Of a DNA stretch of 64,000 nucleotides, positions 23,046 to 33,013 are shown piece by piece. Made by a program: the position numbers and the translations under genes. Position 1 is the stretch's first letter, and the number at the start of each line of letters is the position of its first letter. The notes below the pieces were generated by a model. That model made no database searches. It saw nothing but the letters and a program-made list of their open reading frames with translations, and was not told where the DNA came from. This DNA is from Tethya wilhelma (taxonomy: Eukaryota; Porifera; Demospongiae; Tethyida; Tethyidae), in assembly GCA_964030475.1 (NCBI GenBank), contig CAXIPT010000004.1:6334250-6398249 (forward strand), in the 5' to 3' direction.

Positions 23046-23301
23046 GTTTGCTGGCGAAAAGGCAGCAAACAAATCTAGGCAGCTTTAAAACTCTTGATAT
23101 AAAATACGGTACTTTTTATTTACCTTTTATTTGCAGGTAGATTTTTTCGCGGATTTTAGAGGAGCCAGGCAGTCTACACAAATGCATCCTTAATTAATTT
23201 TCACCTGGAAGTTGAACAAGCATGCACATGGAAGTAATGACAACACAGAAGAAACATCCAGAAAAGAAGTATATAGCTAAAGTTCTTAGAGTCTTATTTG
23301 T

Positions 23302-23677
23302 AACAAGTAGTAAAAATTTTCAAAAAAATAAGCAGTGTAGGAATGGGCAGTGCTGTAAAAAGTGTTAGAACAAGGAATGGTCTCAATTTCGGCACATGAC
23401 TACTTCATTTTCATTAATTTTTTGATCCCTCATAGCTAATTGTTATATATACTTGAATAGCTCACATTTAAATGGTTCAAATTCCTGCCAATGCTATATC
23501 ACTTGGCTAAAAAGTAGAATAAAGTATAGCAGGCAGGATTAGATTCCCGGCCAAGACTTGGGCACAAAAAATGAAGTAGTCATGTGCCGAAATTGAGACC
23601 ATTCCTTGTTCTAACACTCTTTACAGCACTGCCCATTCCTACACTGCTTAATTTTTTGAAAATTTTTACTACTTGTT
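23302..23677. mobile_element. Foldback element with 110-bp arms
   Basis: Arms 23302-23411 and 23568-23677 are near-perfect reverse complements around a 156-bp loop. Each arm contains gtgtaggaatgggcagtgct and atttcggcacatgactactt. No coding capacity. Confidence 0.85.
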
Positions 23678-24139
23678 CATTCACTTTTTTCAACACTACA
23701 GTGAGGAGACTATCAGAGACTGGTTAGTCCCTACAAAAAGCTTGAGTTATCTGAGTAGAAGCTACATTGTCTGCTAAAGCAGCTAATGCGCATGCGCATT
23801 AAAATGCCACGTGGATAATTAATGACCTTTGAACTCTACAAGAAAATGGCTACATTGAAGTACATGAATTTATACTCTCAGTTTCAAAGCTTTCTAGTTT
23901 TTGTTTAGGCTAATTTGTGATTAAAACGAGTTACTTTGTGCTGTCAAAATTGGCTCAACACTGGAAATGCTTTTCAAGTAAGTCAGTTAGGAAGTACGTA
24001 CGTACGGTACGTACGTATACGTAAGTTAGATGAACAAAAATGGCACTATGGTGGCTTCCCACTAGCTCTCTCTACGAGTGCTGAGGAAAGTTTCTGTGAG
24101 TTTTAGACCATGCATGCAATTGGTAATCTGTCATTGAGA

Positions 24140-26275
24140 GCCTCTGAGCAAGTTTGATGACTTAAAGGTGCTATTGCACGGAAGCGGCNTTTAGGATCGG
24201 GAAAGACTTCTCTTCTTGTCTCTCTTCAGAGAGAAGTATCTGTAGCTTTATCGCTGTCCTTTTCACAACACAAGGTGCTGCCGAGAATTGAGGAGAAAAC
24301 AAAAGGAATCCAATTACTGGAAGATTTCTCGAGCAATGTTTTTGGTAGAGTGAACTTTTATGATTTTTCCGGTGGTGAAGAGTATCGGTCATGCCATGCT
24401 GCTGTTCTACGTCACGTAGTTCAATGTTATTTCCCGGTATTTCAACTGGTGGTAGATCTCAGCCAAAGTGAAACTGAAATCAAACAGAGGATCGACTATT
24501 GGCTCTCGTTCTTGAGCAGTAGTTGCGTGTTGCTGGATGGTACACAGTGTGATGTAATGGTCGTTGGTACGCACAGCGATATCTTGAAATCGAATGGAGA
24601 AGATGTAAAAAAGAAACTCAAAAATCTCAACCTGGACGACATCTTTGCTCGATACTCTAATTTCAAACCGGTTGGACAATTTGGAGTGGATTGTCAGCGA
24701 CCGGAATCTTCGAGCATAGCAGAAGTTCGTCACGCTTTGAAGACATCTCAAGAGCAACTACAGACTCTTGGCAACCTTAGTTTCAATTCTCACTGCCTTC
24801 ACGAGTACTTGAGGAGAGAATTTTGCGACAAAACAGCTGTAACTTTGAGTCACATTCGTAAGAAACTGAGAGAAATACCACCTGAAGATTCCTCAGACGA
24901 TATTCGACATTTTATTCCCGATGACACGACACTATTGGTCGACTGCTGTAGTGACCTACATGCAAGAGGTCACATACTCTTTTTAAAGCACACCACATGT
25001 TTAGAAAACAGTCTTATAATCACAGACAGAGTTGGACTACTCTCCGAAGTATTCAGTACCATATTTCGTTCTCCATCCGAACAATCAAACAGTGTTTCGC
25101 TACTGTCTTCTGGTGTAATATCAAACTCCGACATCTCCAAACTGTTTCCCTCTCTGGATTCAATCGGTCTCTCCCTCGCTCTCACACACCTTGAACTCGC
25201 TACTCAACTTCCGAACAAAGATGTGCTCATATCCACGAAAGACGAACCCACAAACCATGTGAATATCAAGGAGAATGGCACGAACAAAGATGAGATATTT
25301 CTCTACGTACCCTCTCTTGTGAGTCGTACTTTACCTCGGAAGAGTAAAATATGGGATGCTCGACCTTACTTCAAGTTCAACTCAGGTTGGATGCTGCAAT
25401 GTGTTGACAAAGAGACAAAGTTTGAGCCATACTTTCTCGACGTTTTACTCTGTCACTACGCCTCTCTAGTTCTTGGCACAACTCAAGCCCCGCCCATTGT
25501 TAACGGAGAACACAACGGACCTTTATCCGACTGTTTGTGTGAGGTACAGTGTACCTTTTGGAGTGGAGGAATGTATTCGTCCAATCTGAACGGAATTGAG
25601 AGTATTCTTGAATTTCTCGATGATGGTCAAACAATTTCACTGCTGATACGTTTCAAGCGAGTCACGTCGCAATGTCTACGTTTTCGATCAAAACTCATTT
25701 CGTTGATTCTTAAAACTCGAGCCGAAATCTCACGTGAGATTATTAGAGTTCAAGAATTGTTGCTAGATCCTTACGAAGTAACATCCCATCCACTAAAGCC
25801 CACATCTTTGATCACGGTGTTTAATATCAGAGAAATCGCATCGGCCATTTATAAATCTTCGAGCATCCAAGTGACTGGTACGGATAACACAATGTCACTG
25901 GACACTCTTCTGACCTTTGACCCTTACATACTTCTAAATGAGGGTATACTAGCTTGTCTTTTCGAAGACTCTCAACCTATTTACACGACGAAAATATCCG
26001 ACACATTTCTCCAAGAGTTGGCGACACAAGTGACTGCTGAGAGTAAGGAACTTTTCTTGGAGATTTTATCGTATGAGAATACAGTGGTACAAAATCAATA
26101 TTTGAAGCTTCAGACAAGATCTAGTGATGCCGATTCTGATGAAGGTGGTGATTCTGACGTTAGCGAGTGCTTGAAGATCTGGAGAAATGAAACAGAAGGA
26201 ACTTACGAGAATTTGAGAGAAGTTCTGGACCAGTTTAGCATCTTGGCAGGCAGGAATATCTTGGTACGTATGTAA
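24140..26275 (+). CDS. Roc-COR GTPase with death-domain-like tail (5' incomplete)
   Basis: A ~2.1 kb coding exon. The Roc GTPase has P-loop GSGKTSLL (from 24195), switch DFSGGEEYRSCHAAVL and the guanine-specificity motif GTHSD. A COR-like region follows (IRKKLREIP, LFPSLDSIGLSLALT, LDPYEVTSHPLKP). The C-terminus, LKIWRNETEGTYENLREVL, looks like the last helices of a death domain. The combination resembles the GTPase half of DAPK1-like Roco proteins, linked to cell death and stress signalling. Just before the P-loop the frame breaks at the n at 24189. KVLLHGSG lies in one frame and LGSGKTSLL in the next, and inserting a single base at the n would join them, so a sequencing error is likely. No start codon or ankyrin/kinase exons were found upstream, only transposon remnants. 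The 3' end may be the TAA at 26273-26275 or a splice donor at 26267 (TTG|GTACGT). Confidence 0.75.
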
Positions 26276-27430
26276 TCATTATCATACAGGCCTAGTGTCC
26301 ACAGTATGTGCATGTATGTGATCATTATTATAGGCCTAATCAATGTACGCACAATATTATGTGTATCGTAGCCTTTTTAAAACCATCGACACATTTCTGC
26401 CTAGTTCAGTAAGTGTGCAAATGATGAAACACAAACTGTTTATGATTATTTTCGACAAAACATGATGTTGTTGTGTTGACGAAACTGAACGTTTTAGCCT
26501 TTTTTTAGTTTGGCCTCTATTGATCAATAGTTGGTACATACCTAGCTACCTAGCGAGTATACATATTATCAGATTCTGGGAATGAAACCTGATATTCTAG
26601 AATAATCTGTGTAACTGTACTATATATGTCATCTGTTTAGGTATGTGGCTGGTTCATTGTCTACTATGTATTCAACATATAAGTTATTCACTGTGTACAT
26701 GTATGTGTGTGCATGTGCACGTGGCATAAATGTGAATCATATCTAGAAGGCCGACAACCATATTCAATGTCCACCCTTTTTTTGTACACACACATACTTC
26801 ACAGAACCTTGCAGATAATCATAATGGCATATGACAAGCACTTGATGAAGGCTCATGAATTCGATCTCTGGAACAGGAACTAAAACCATGCATGACATTT
26901 GTGTACCCAAAATAAGAACTATGTGTGTCTATTTTTAGAAAAGAATGACGTTGCAAATGCATCAAATTTCCTAATAAAACGTAACTTGGCATGTGCGCGG
27001 GAAATTCAATACACGAGCTGTACACGTGTTCCCATATGAAGTACAGTATTTTATACGTGAAATTTTTTCCACCACCCCATCTAGAAATTGCGTCATGCCG
27101 ATGAACACGTTTCCAAGAAAAGAGTGCCCCATGTGAAGAGCACACATTTATCTCATGTGAAAGCACCAAGAAAGAAACCAGACTGATACCGTATCAAAGA
27201 GATTTTCTGAAGCGTTGAAAGAAGATATTGTCCACTCCTACTTGTTGACAAAGACCGAGACAAGACAAAATTGTCACCAATCGACTTACGGCGTATCCAG
27301 AAAGAAATCAAGCCGGACTTACTACCTAGACTATAAACTAAAAAAAGTTGTAAGTAGTGTGTAAAAAATAGACTAGCACAGCATTTTTAGAGAAGATTGT
27401 ATTCTTCCAGTGTTCTACGTTGAACGCCTG
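26276..27430. other. Intergenic, no gene seen
   Basis: About 1.15 kb between the Roc-COR gene and the PPP1R15-like gene. The right part probably holds promoter and 5' UTR. Short open frames here lack family resemblance. Confidence 0.5.
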
Positions 27431-27712
27431 ATGGCCGATAGTGGCATAGATACTACTTACCAGCAAAGCAAGATTCAAAAGTTTACTCAAGCCTTTGGTT
27501 TGACTGTGTTCGTGAACATTGTACTTCCTTATTGCACTCTTTATAATAGTGGCTATCATACAGACGCTACTCACAACGTAGCGCATCTCAAGAACTATCC
27601 ATACTATAGGATTTTCAAGACCAAATGGCGACCCCCAGTGTTGAGGTGCCATGGGATCCCCGCAGGCAACCACCAATGGCATCCTACTCCACCAGTCCTA
27701 AGCTGTCACTAA
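27431..27712 (+). promoter_or_regulatory. Candidate overlapping upstream ORF
   Basis: An ATG at 27431 (G at +4) opens a 93-codon frame that ends at 27712, 88 bases inside and out of frame with the PPP1R15-like coding sequence starting at 27625. Vertebrate PPP1R15A and B mRNAs are controlled by upstream ORFs during stress. Here the ORF overlaps the start codon, which would repress translation unless bypassed. Whether the transcript includes 27431 is not shown; a 3' splice site-like cttccag sits at 27403-27409. Confidence 0.4.
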
Positions 27713-29427
27713 GGAGAACCAGTTTCGCTCCTAGCTCACTGTTGCGATCACCGGGCAGTGAGCTTCCGACGAATTCTTCGTTTTTAGGTACCAATTCGCC
27801 CCCCACTAGCACCCGTTGTAGTCCCACCTCTGGGTGTGGCACCCCACTCGATTTTTTACCTACGACTACTAACGCTTTCGATAAACCAAATGTCGGTACG
27901 CAGCAGACCGGTTCCCTCTTTCGTGTGGGTACGTTCAACCCACTGTTGTCCAAGTGCCTTATACAAATGCACCTCAATAGGATCCTCTACTCACACCCAC
28001 CCACTTCGAGCTTTCCATGGAACGTGCTACTGAACGTCTGCGTCCAGTTTAATTCACAGACAGAAGAAGAGGCCAAGAGTGAAGGTGGACACACTACAGA
28101 GGAAGCTAGTGACATTGAGGTGGAGAGTGATTCCAATAAGGATACACATCAAGAGGAAAGTGAAACTAAACCATCAAGTGATGATAGTTTGTTGCTGTCT
28201 CAAGTTGATTGCGAAATGGCTCATTCTTTGCCACAACAAGCCCAGCTGGCGTCAGATACCAGACAACTACATGAAAATGAGAATTTCCCCGACCTTCCCC
28301 AAATTCCTCTCCCAACTGTTGATTCTAAGGAAGATCAGAGTTCAAAGGTGACTTCCCATAATGTAGACAATAGCCAAATCAAATCAGACACCACTACTAC
28401 CACTTGTACTAGTGGAATGGTTGCCTGGCAACCTGAAGGTCAAAGGGAACTTGATAGTGACATCAAAGCAGATAGTGGTGATGTCATTATGATGAATGAT
28501 TGTGGAAGTGAACTGGACCTGCCCAGTGAATACTCTATTCATGTCTCCTGTCCTGAAGAAGATACAGACCAGCTCAGTGATTGCTACTCTGAAGACGAAG
28601 AAGACAATAATGCGGAATCAGAATGCGAACTTTACGAGTCCGATTCCAATGATGACGAAGAAGATGACGACTTTATCGAGTTTTCTTATGACTCATCCGA
28701 GTGTCTTAGCTCCCTTCCAGAACTGGCCTCAAACACACATCAACTTTTGCCTCATCCCAAGAAATACATGTCACTTCTGAGTGCTGAGAGCGGGTACTTC
28801 GAAGGAGCTGTCGACACGATTGCTAGCTGTGATGAAAATGACGATGAAAACCAAGAAGATAAAGAAGGAGAAGAAGAAGGTCGCAGTGATGATGAGTGTG
28901 AACTCCAGAGCAGTGCATCGTGCGAAGCTCTCTGGAAGGAGTTTGAAGAGCAGGCTTTCTCTCCCGTCCCTTGCAAGAAGAAACCAACCACTAAATGTTC
29001 GAATCTACTAGTGTGTGAAAAGAAATCAACTCAACCAAAAATGAATTCTGGTCCTTCAAAATTTAGCAACTCTTTCAATTTTTCTCCTACAATCGAACAT
29101 TGTACCGAAAACGATACATATTTGGACAAAACTAACGATCTTTCATCTCCATGTACAAAGAGTAAACCTAGCAAAGTAAAGTGTGTTCGTTTTAAGTCCG
29201 ATTCAGAACTTGTAGAAGTACATCAAATGGTAGCGTGGAGCTATGCCTACAAGACGTCTAGGAAGTGTTACTGGGAACAGTTTGCTCGTGATAGAGAACA
29301 CTTCAAGCACCGTATCAGCAAGTTGGCTGATGTTCTAGAGCCCTGTTTAGCAAAGAAAGTAGCACATTTTTCTTCAACTTGTAATAGCTCTCAGTGTTTT
29401 AATTCTCACTGTATGTTTGCAAGATGA
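27625..29427 (+). CDS. PPP1R15: PPP1R15 (GADD34/CReP)-type PP1 regulatory subunit
   Basis: Single-exon protein of 600 residues. The C-terminal ~50 residues (about 517-564) carry the family signature: a PP1-docking RVxF-type motif in SKVKCVRF, followed by VEVHQMVAWSYAYKTSRK and YWEQFARDREHFKHRI. In PPP1R15A/B this segment recruits protein phosphatase 1 to dephosphorylate eIF2-alpha and end the integrated stress response. The docking motif reads K-C-V-R-F, with an extra residue between the basic residue and Val, which the RVxF consensus permits. The middle (about residues 150-440) is strongly acidic, rich in Ser/Glu/Asp with PEST character, as in the vertebrate proteins, and likely unstable. 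The N-terminus is Ser/Pro-rich with a hydrophobic stretch near residues 108-140 that could associate with ER membrane. Start is the first ATG of the frame. Confidence 0.85.
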   Translation: MATPSVEVPWDPRRQPPMASYSTSPKLSLRRTSFAPSSLLRSPGSELPTNSSFLGTNSPPTSTRCSPTSGCGTPLDFLPTTTNAFDKPNVGTQQTGSLFRVGTFNPLLSKCLIQMHLNRILYSHPPTSSFPWNVLLNVCVQFNSQTEEEAKSEGGHTTEEASDIEVESDSNKDTHQEESETKPSSDDSLLLSQVDCEMAHSLPQQAQLASDTRQLHENENFPDLPQIPLPTVDSKEDQSSKVTSHNVDNSQIKSDTTTTTCTSGMVAWQPEGQRELDSDIKADSGDVIMMNDCGSELDLPSEYSIHVSCPEEDTDQLSDCYSEDEEDNNAESECELYESDSNDDEEDDDFIEFSYDSSECLSSLPELASNTHQLLPHPKKYMSLLSAESGYFEGAVDTIASCDENDDENQEDKEGEEEGRSDDECELQSSASCEALWKEFEEQAFSPVPCKKKPTTKCSNLLVCEKKSTQPKMNSGPSKFSNSFNFSPTIEHCTENDTYLDKTNDLSSPCTKSKPSKVKCVRFKSDSELVEVHQMVAWSYAYKTSRKCYWEQFARDREHFKHRISKLADVLEPCLAKKVAHFSSTCNSSQCFNSHCMFAR

Positions 29428-30328
29428 TGTTTTGATAATTTCAGTACAAAGTTTAGTGAAAGTTTGTAGACAGATGCATGGGTGGAGTTCATAGGTGAAG
29501 CATTACAAGCAAAAATTAACTGACCAAGCTGAATATAATTATGTAGGTGGATTGTAAACTACGATGACATCATAATGATTAGGTAATTATTACTTAAATT
29601 AATAACGTTTAATAAACTTTTCCTTCACGACTGGTTATGTATGTCCATATAAGGTAATGAAATGGTATACATGCTCGCAATGTGTCAAGCTTTGAGGAGA
29701 TTCATGGTTCATTGCGCTAGCTAGCTGCAATTTGAGTAGAGATATAATGTTCAGTTACTTCAATAGCATACTCACACCTTTGTAAGCTGTTAATGAATTG
29801 AATTATGCACGGTATTCACAGTTATCTGTCAGTAGAAATGATCTTGGCAGTTGGGTTGACCAAAATAGCAAACCAATCACTGCTATTGAATAGTTTTGGT
29901 TACTTTTTGTGGGACATTAAGATGCTTCACATTACAGTGGTAGGTAGGAGTGCAGTCCGCATAGAGGGCCCACACAAACAGTGTACATAGAGAGTGCAGT
30001 AAGCCTTAAAGGTCAATATTCACTGCGATAGTGTGTCTTCTGGTATTGACTGGATAGAGAAAGCTTCAAAGTGTATGATACAGTAAGTGAAGTACTGAAT
30101 TCAGCCCGGACTAGAATTAGAAACTGATTGAGTTTGAAGAGATAAAGGTTATTAGTCTGACTGTGAGTTAACATTAACCATTGAATGCATGATAGCAACA
30201 TTTTGAACTCTACTTACAGCAAAATTTTATCATCTTTCCTGGTGTAACTTTTGTCACTCATTCACCATACTGTGAACTAATATATCTTACATTTAGATAA
30301 AAAAAAGATTGCTGCAACCAGGATCACA
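29428..30328. other. Intergenic, no gene seen
   Basis: About 900 bp between two plus-strand genes, AT-rich, with polyadenylation-like AATAAA at about 29611. No supported coding sequence on either strand. Confidence 0.5.
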
Positions 30329-32602
30329 ATGTCACTAAGCAGACCTCTACGGGACAACAAGATCAAGAGCAATCTGAAGGCGCTAAAGGAGAAAATCAGT
30401 TGCAAAGTTTGCCACAAAGAGTATGTCAACCCCAAGACACTACCATGTCTTCACTCTTACTGTGCCTCATGTATAGAGACAATGAGAAAGAAATCAGCCG
30501 AGGCATCGGATTTGTCAAATTCAAACTCAGTGACCTGTCCAGAATGCAACAAAGAAATCGAAATCAAAGATGAACTAGTTGACGGTTATCAAGTGAACCG
30601 CTATATTGCAGAGTACCAGTTTCTTCAAAAGGTTTACAGAGAGGTGGACACGCTGTGTGAAAAGTGTAGTACGGGAAAGTCTGTCAAAGCGAGCTCGTTT
30701 TGCGAAAGTTGTGGAAAGTTTGTGTGTGACTTGTGCGTGACAATTCATCGTAGCTGGTCCGAATTCGCTTCACACAAGCTACTGAGCATGTCCGATTTGA
30801 GAGAGAATTACCAAAAGTACGTCCCCGATCCAACACCCAACGCAATATGCATCCATCACGGAAAAGAAAGCACCATCTATTGTGAGACATGCAAAGCCGA
30901 AATATGCCACGAATGCATAGTTAGGCACCATCGTGAACACAAATATGATCTTGTCGTTGATTCGTCAAAAGCTCACAAAGAGAATCTTCTCGAAAAGTTA
31001 AGCACTATCGAAACAGTACCGTCAGAGTTGGACGATGCAATCGACAGGCTTGGCAAACTAGTTGGAAATATTTCGCAAATGGGAAAAGGTGCTAAGGAAT
31101 CTATCACCCAGGCTTTCGACAGAGCTGAGAGTGTGTTGACACAAAGTCGTAAAGCTTTATTCTCCGAATTGAGCACAATGGTGGACGAAAAGGTTCACGT
31201 GCTTGAAGATCAAAAGTCTGGTTTGAAGTGTACCAAGTCACACATAACTTCATGCCAAGATTTTGTAACACAAACAATCAATGGTAAACACACTGCCGAG
31301 TTTTTTGTCCTTGAGCAAAAGATGATTGATCGGATATTGGAAATGGAATCGGAATTCAAAAGTACCGATTTGACCCCAGTAGAAGAGCCTGAAGTTCATT
31401 TCACGTTTGACGATCAATGGTTGAAGAGAGTACCCCAATTTGGCCAGATTAGCGATGGTAGTGTGCTTTATGTTGGCTGCCAAAAAGACAATCAACAACA
31501 ATTGAGCATTCAAACACCTGTGTTCACTTTAAATGAAATTGCCTCCTTTTACATCGCTTTCTCTTCATCCTTCTACAAATTCCGAAACAATCCAGCCGAC
31601 CAGATATTTGCCATCATTACGACAGTCCGAGAGGGAACAGTAAATCCAGCTACAGTTGCCGTCGGTTCAAGCGGCTTTGCCAAGATTCAATGTTCTTTTG
31701 CCGAGCGTGGACGCTACACCCTCACCGTCAAGATAAATGGAAAACACATTGTGAACAGTCCTTGTTCCTTCTTCATCAAACCGCCCTCGACTCACTTCCA
31801 TACGACAGTCCGCAGCATCACAAAGGTGAGCAGTCCAAGAGGCATTGCCGTTAACAGCAAGTACCAGATGATCATCTCGCAAGAAAATGTACATACCATC
31901 ACTGTCTTTGGAAGAAAACTTCGAAAAGTTTTATCATTCGGGACACAGGGTTCTGATGAAGGTCAATTCAGCAATCCCAGTGGAGTTGCAGTGGATTCAA
32001 ACAGCTGCATATATGTATCAGACAACAAGAACAACCGGCTCCAGAAATTCGATCCGGAAGGAAACTACATTGGCGAGTTCACGGGTGAAAAGACCGAGCA
32101 TGGCTCCCTTCATGGGCCAACAGGAGTCAAAGTCGACAAGCACAATAACGTATATGTAGTCGATCGTGGAAACAAACGCGTTATTGTCCTTGATTCGGAT
32201 TTACAGTTCAAGTCTTCGTTTGGATCGCTTGGAAACGAAAGTTCCGGCCAGTTGTGTGATCCTTGGGATGTTGCATTTGATGCCAACGATTGTCGATATG
32301 TGACAGACATGAAACTCCATCGCATTCTAGTGTACGGTTCGACAGGGAATTACAGAGGACAAATTGGAGGAATGGGCTCACAAAAGAGCCGCCTGAATCG
32401 ACCGTCGGGGATAGCAATTGATCGTTTCAATCGGATCTTTGTGTGCGAGTTTGGAAATCATCGCATTTCGGTGTTTCACGTGAACAGCGAGTTTATAGAC
32501 TGCTTCAGTGCTGGATTGAGCATGGTGAATCCAAGCAGCTTGGACATCGATGAAGATGGGTTTGTTTATGTAGCAAGTTCAGAGGCAGTTCATGTGTTTT
32601 GA
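30329..32602 (+). CDS. TRIM-NHL E3 ubiquitin ligase
   Basis: Single-exon, 757 residues. A RING finger (C25, C28, C40, H42, C45, C48, C70, C73) is followed by B-box 1 (about 107-150, CEKCSTGKSVKASSFCESC), B-box 2 (about 170-210, CIHHGKESTIYCETCKAEIC) and a coiled coil to about 340. A filamin-type immunoglobulin domain (about 385-485) comes next, then about six NHL repeats forming a propeller (SNPSGVAVDSNSCIYVSD, NRPSGIAIDRFNRIFVCE and others). This is the full TRIM2/TRIM3/TRIM71 architecture. Such proteins ubiquitylate substrates and bind RNA or proteins through the NHL propeller. All zinc ligands look intact, so it is probably active. The closest human subtype cannot be fixed by eye. Confidence 0.93.
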   Translation: MSLSRPLRDNKIKSNLKALKEKISCKVCHKEYVNPKTLPCLHSYCASCIETMRKKSAEASDLSNSNSVTCPECNKEIEIKDELVDGYQVNRYIAEYQFLQKVYREVDTLCEKCSTGKSVKASSFCESCGKFVCDLCVTIHRSWSEFASHKLLSMSDLRENYQKYVPDPTPNAICIHHGKESTIYCETCKAEICHECIVRHHREHKYDLVVDSSKAHKENLLEKLSTIETVPSELDDAIDRLGKLVGNISQMGKGAKESITQAFDRAESVLTQSRKALFSELSTMVDEKVHVLEDQKSGLKCTKSHITSCQDFVTQTINGKHTAEFFVLEQKMIDRILEMESEFKSTDLTPVEEPEVHFTFDDQWLKRVPQFGQISDGSVLYVGCQKDNQQQLSIQTPVFTLNEIASFYIAFSSSFYKFRNNPADQIFAIITTVREGTVNPATVAVGSSGFAKIQCSFAERGRYTLTVKINGKHIVNSPCSFFIKPPSTHFHTTVRSITKVSSPRGIAVNSKYQMIISQENVHTITVFGRKLRKVLSFGTQGSDEGQFSNPSGVAVDSNSCIYVSDNKNNRLQKFDPEGNYIGEFTGEKTEHGSLHGPTGVKVDKHNNVYVVDRGNKRVIVLDSDLQFKSSFGSLGNESSGQLCDPWDVAFDANDCRYVTDMKLHRILVYGSTGNYRGQIGGMGSQKSRLNRPSGIAIDRFNRIFVCEFGNHRISVFHVNSEFIDCFSAGLSMVNPSSLDIDEDGFVYVASSEAVHVF

Positions 32603-33013
32603 AGAGGCCTGCACTTATATATAGCTAGCATAATTTTGAACATGATTGCATGAAACATTAGTCACAGTATGTACAGTCATGAAATTTGTGGTAATGGTTC
32701 CCACATCCCACGCATGCTTATGCGTACCATGTCACGTACACGCATGCGCAGTGAATTGACGAGCGCGCGCAGCGCTGATCGATCTTGGGTGTGGGGGAGG
32801 CGCGGCCGGTCTGGCCACGGGATCACGGTCATGGGATCGTTAGAGGTCAAAGGTCGACCAAAATGAACACTGTTGTATAATATGCTTTATGCTTTAACCA
32901 TCAGCATAATGATGTGGGAAGTAATCTTGAAGGAATTAACACAAGCACATGCTTGCAGCTTAATGCAAAGTTAAACAGTTGCATGCAGTGACTAGTGTAG
33001 TAAAGCTGATAGG
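32603..33013. other. Intergenic, CpG-rich patch
   Basis: Contains a GC-rich stretch at about 32755-32830 (gagcgcgcgcagcgctgatcgatc, then ggcgcggccggtctgg) unlike the AT-rich surroundings; it may be the promoter of the downstream methyltransferase. No gene seen. Confidence 0.4.

Larger units (their letters stand above)
22825..23872. repeat. Direct repeat pair (22825-22935 and 23753-23872)
   Basis: Two ~110-120 bp copies in the same orientation share gagtagaag, gtctgct, gcatgcgcatta, tcaatgacctttgaactcta and ggctacattgaagtacatga. The second copy has a short insertion. They bracket the foldback element and its degenerate relative, so they may be a duplicated insertion site or long ends of a composite element. 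Confidence 0.75.

Noticed and set aside
24171..24392. Minus-strand open frame over the Roc P-loop
   Set aside because: Shadow of the plus-strand Roc-COR exon, which has clear GTPase motifs.
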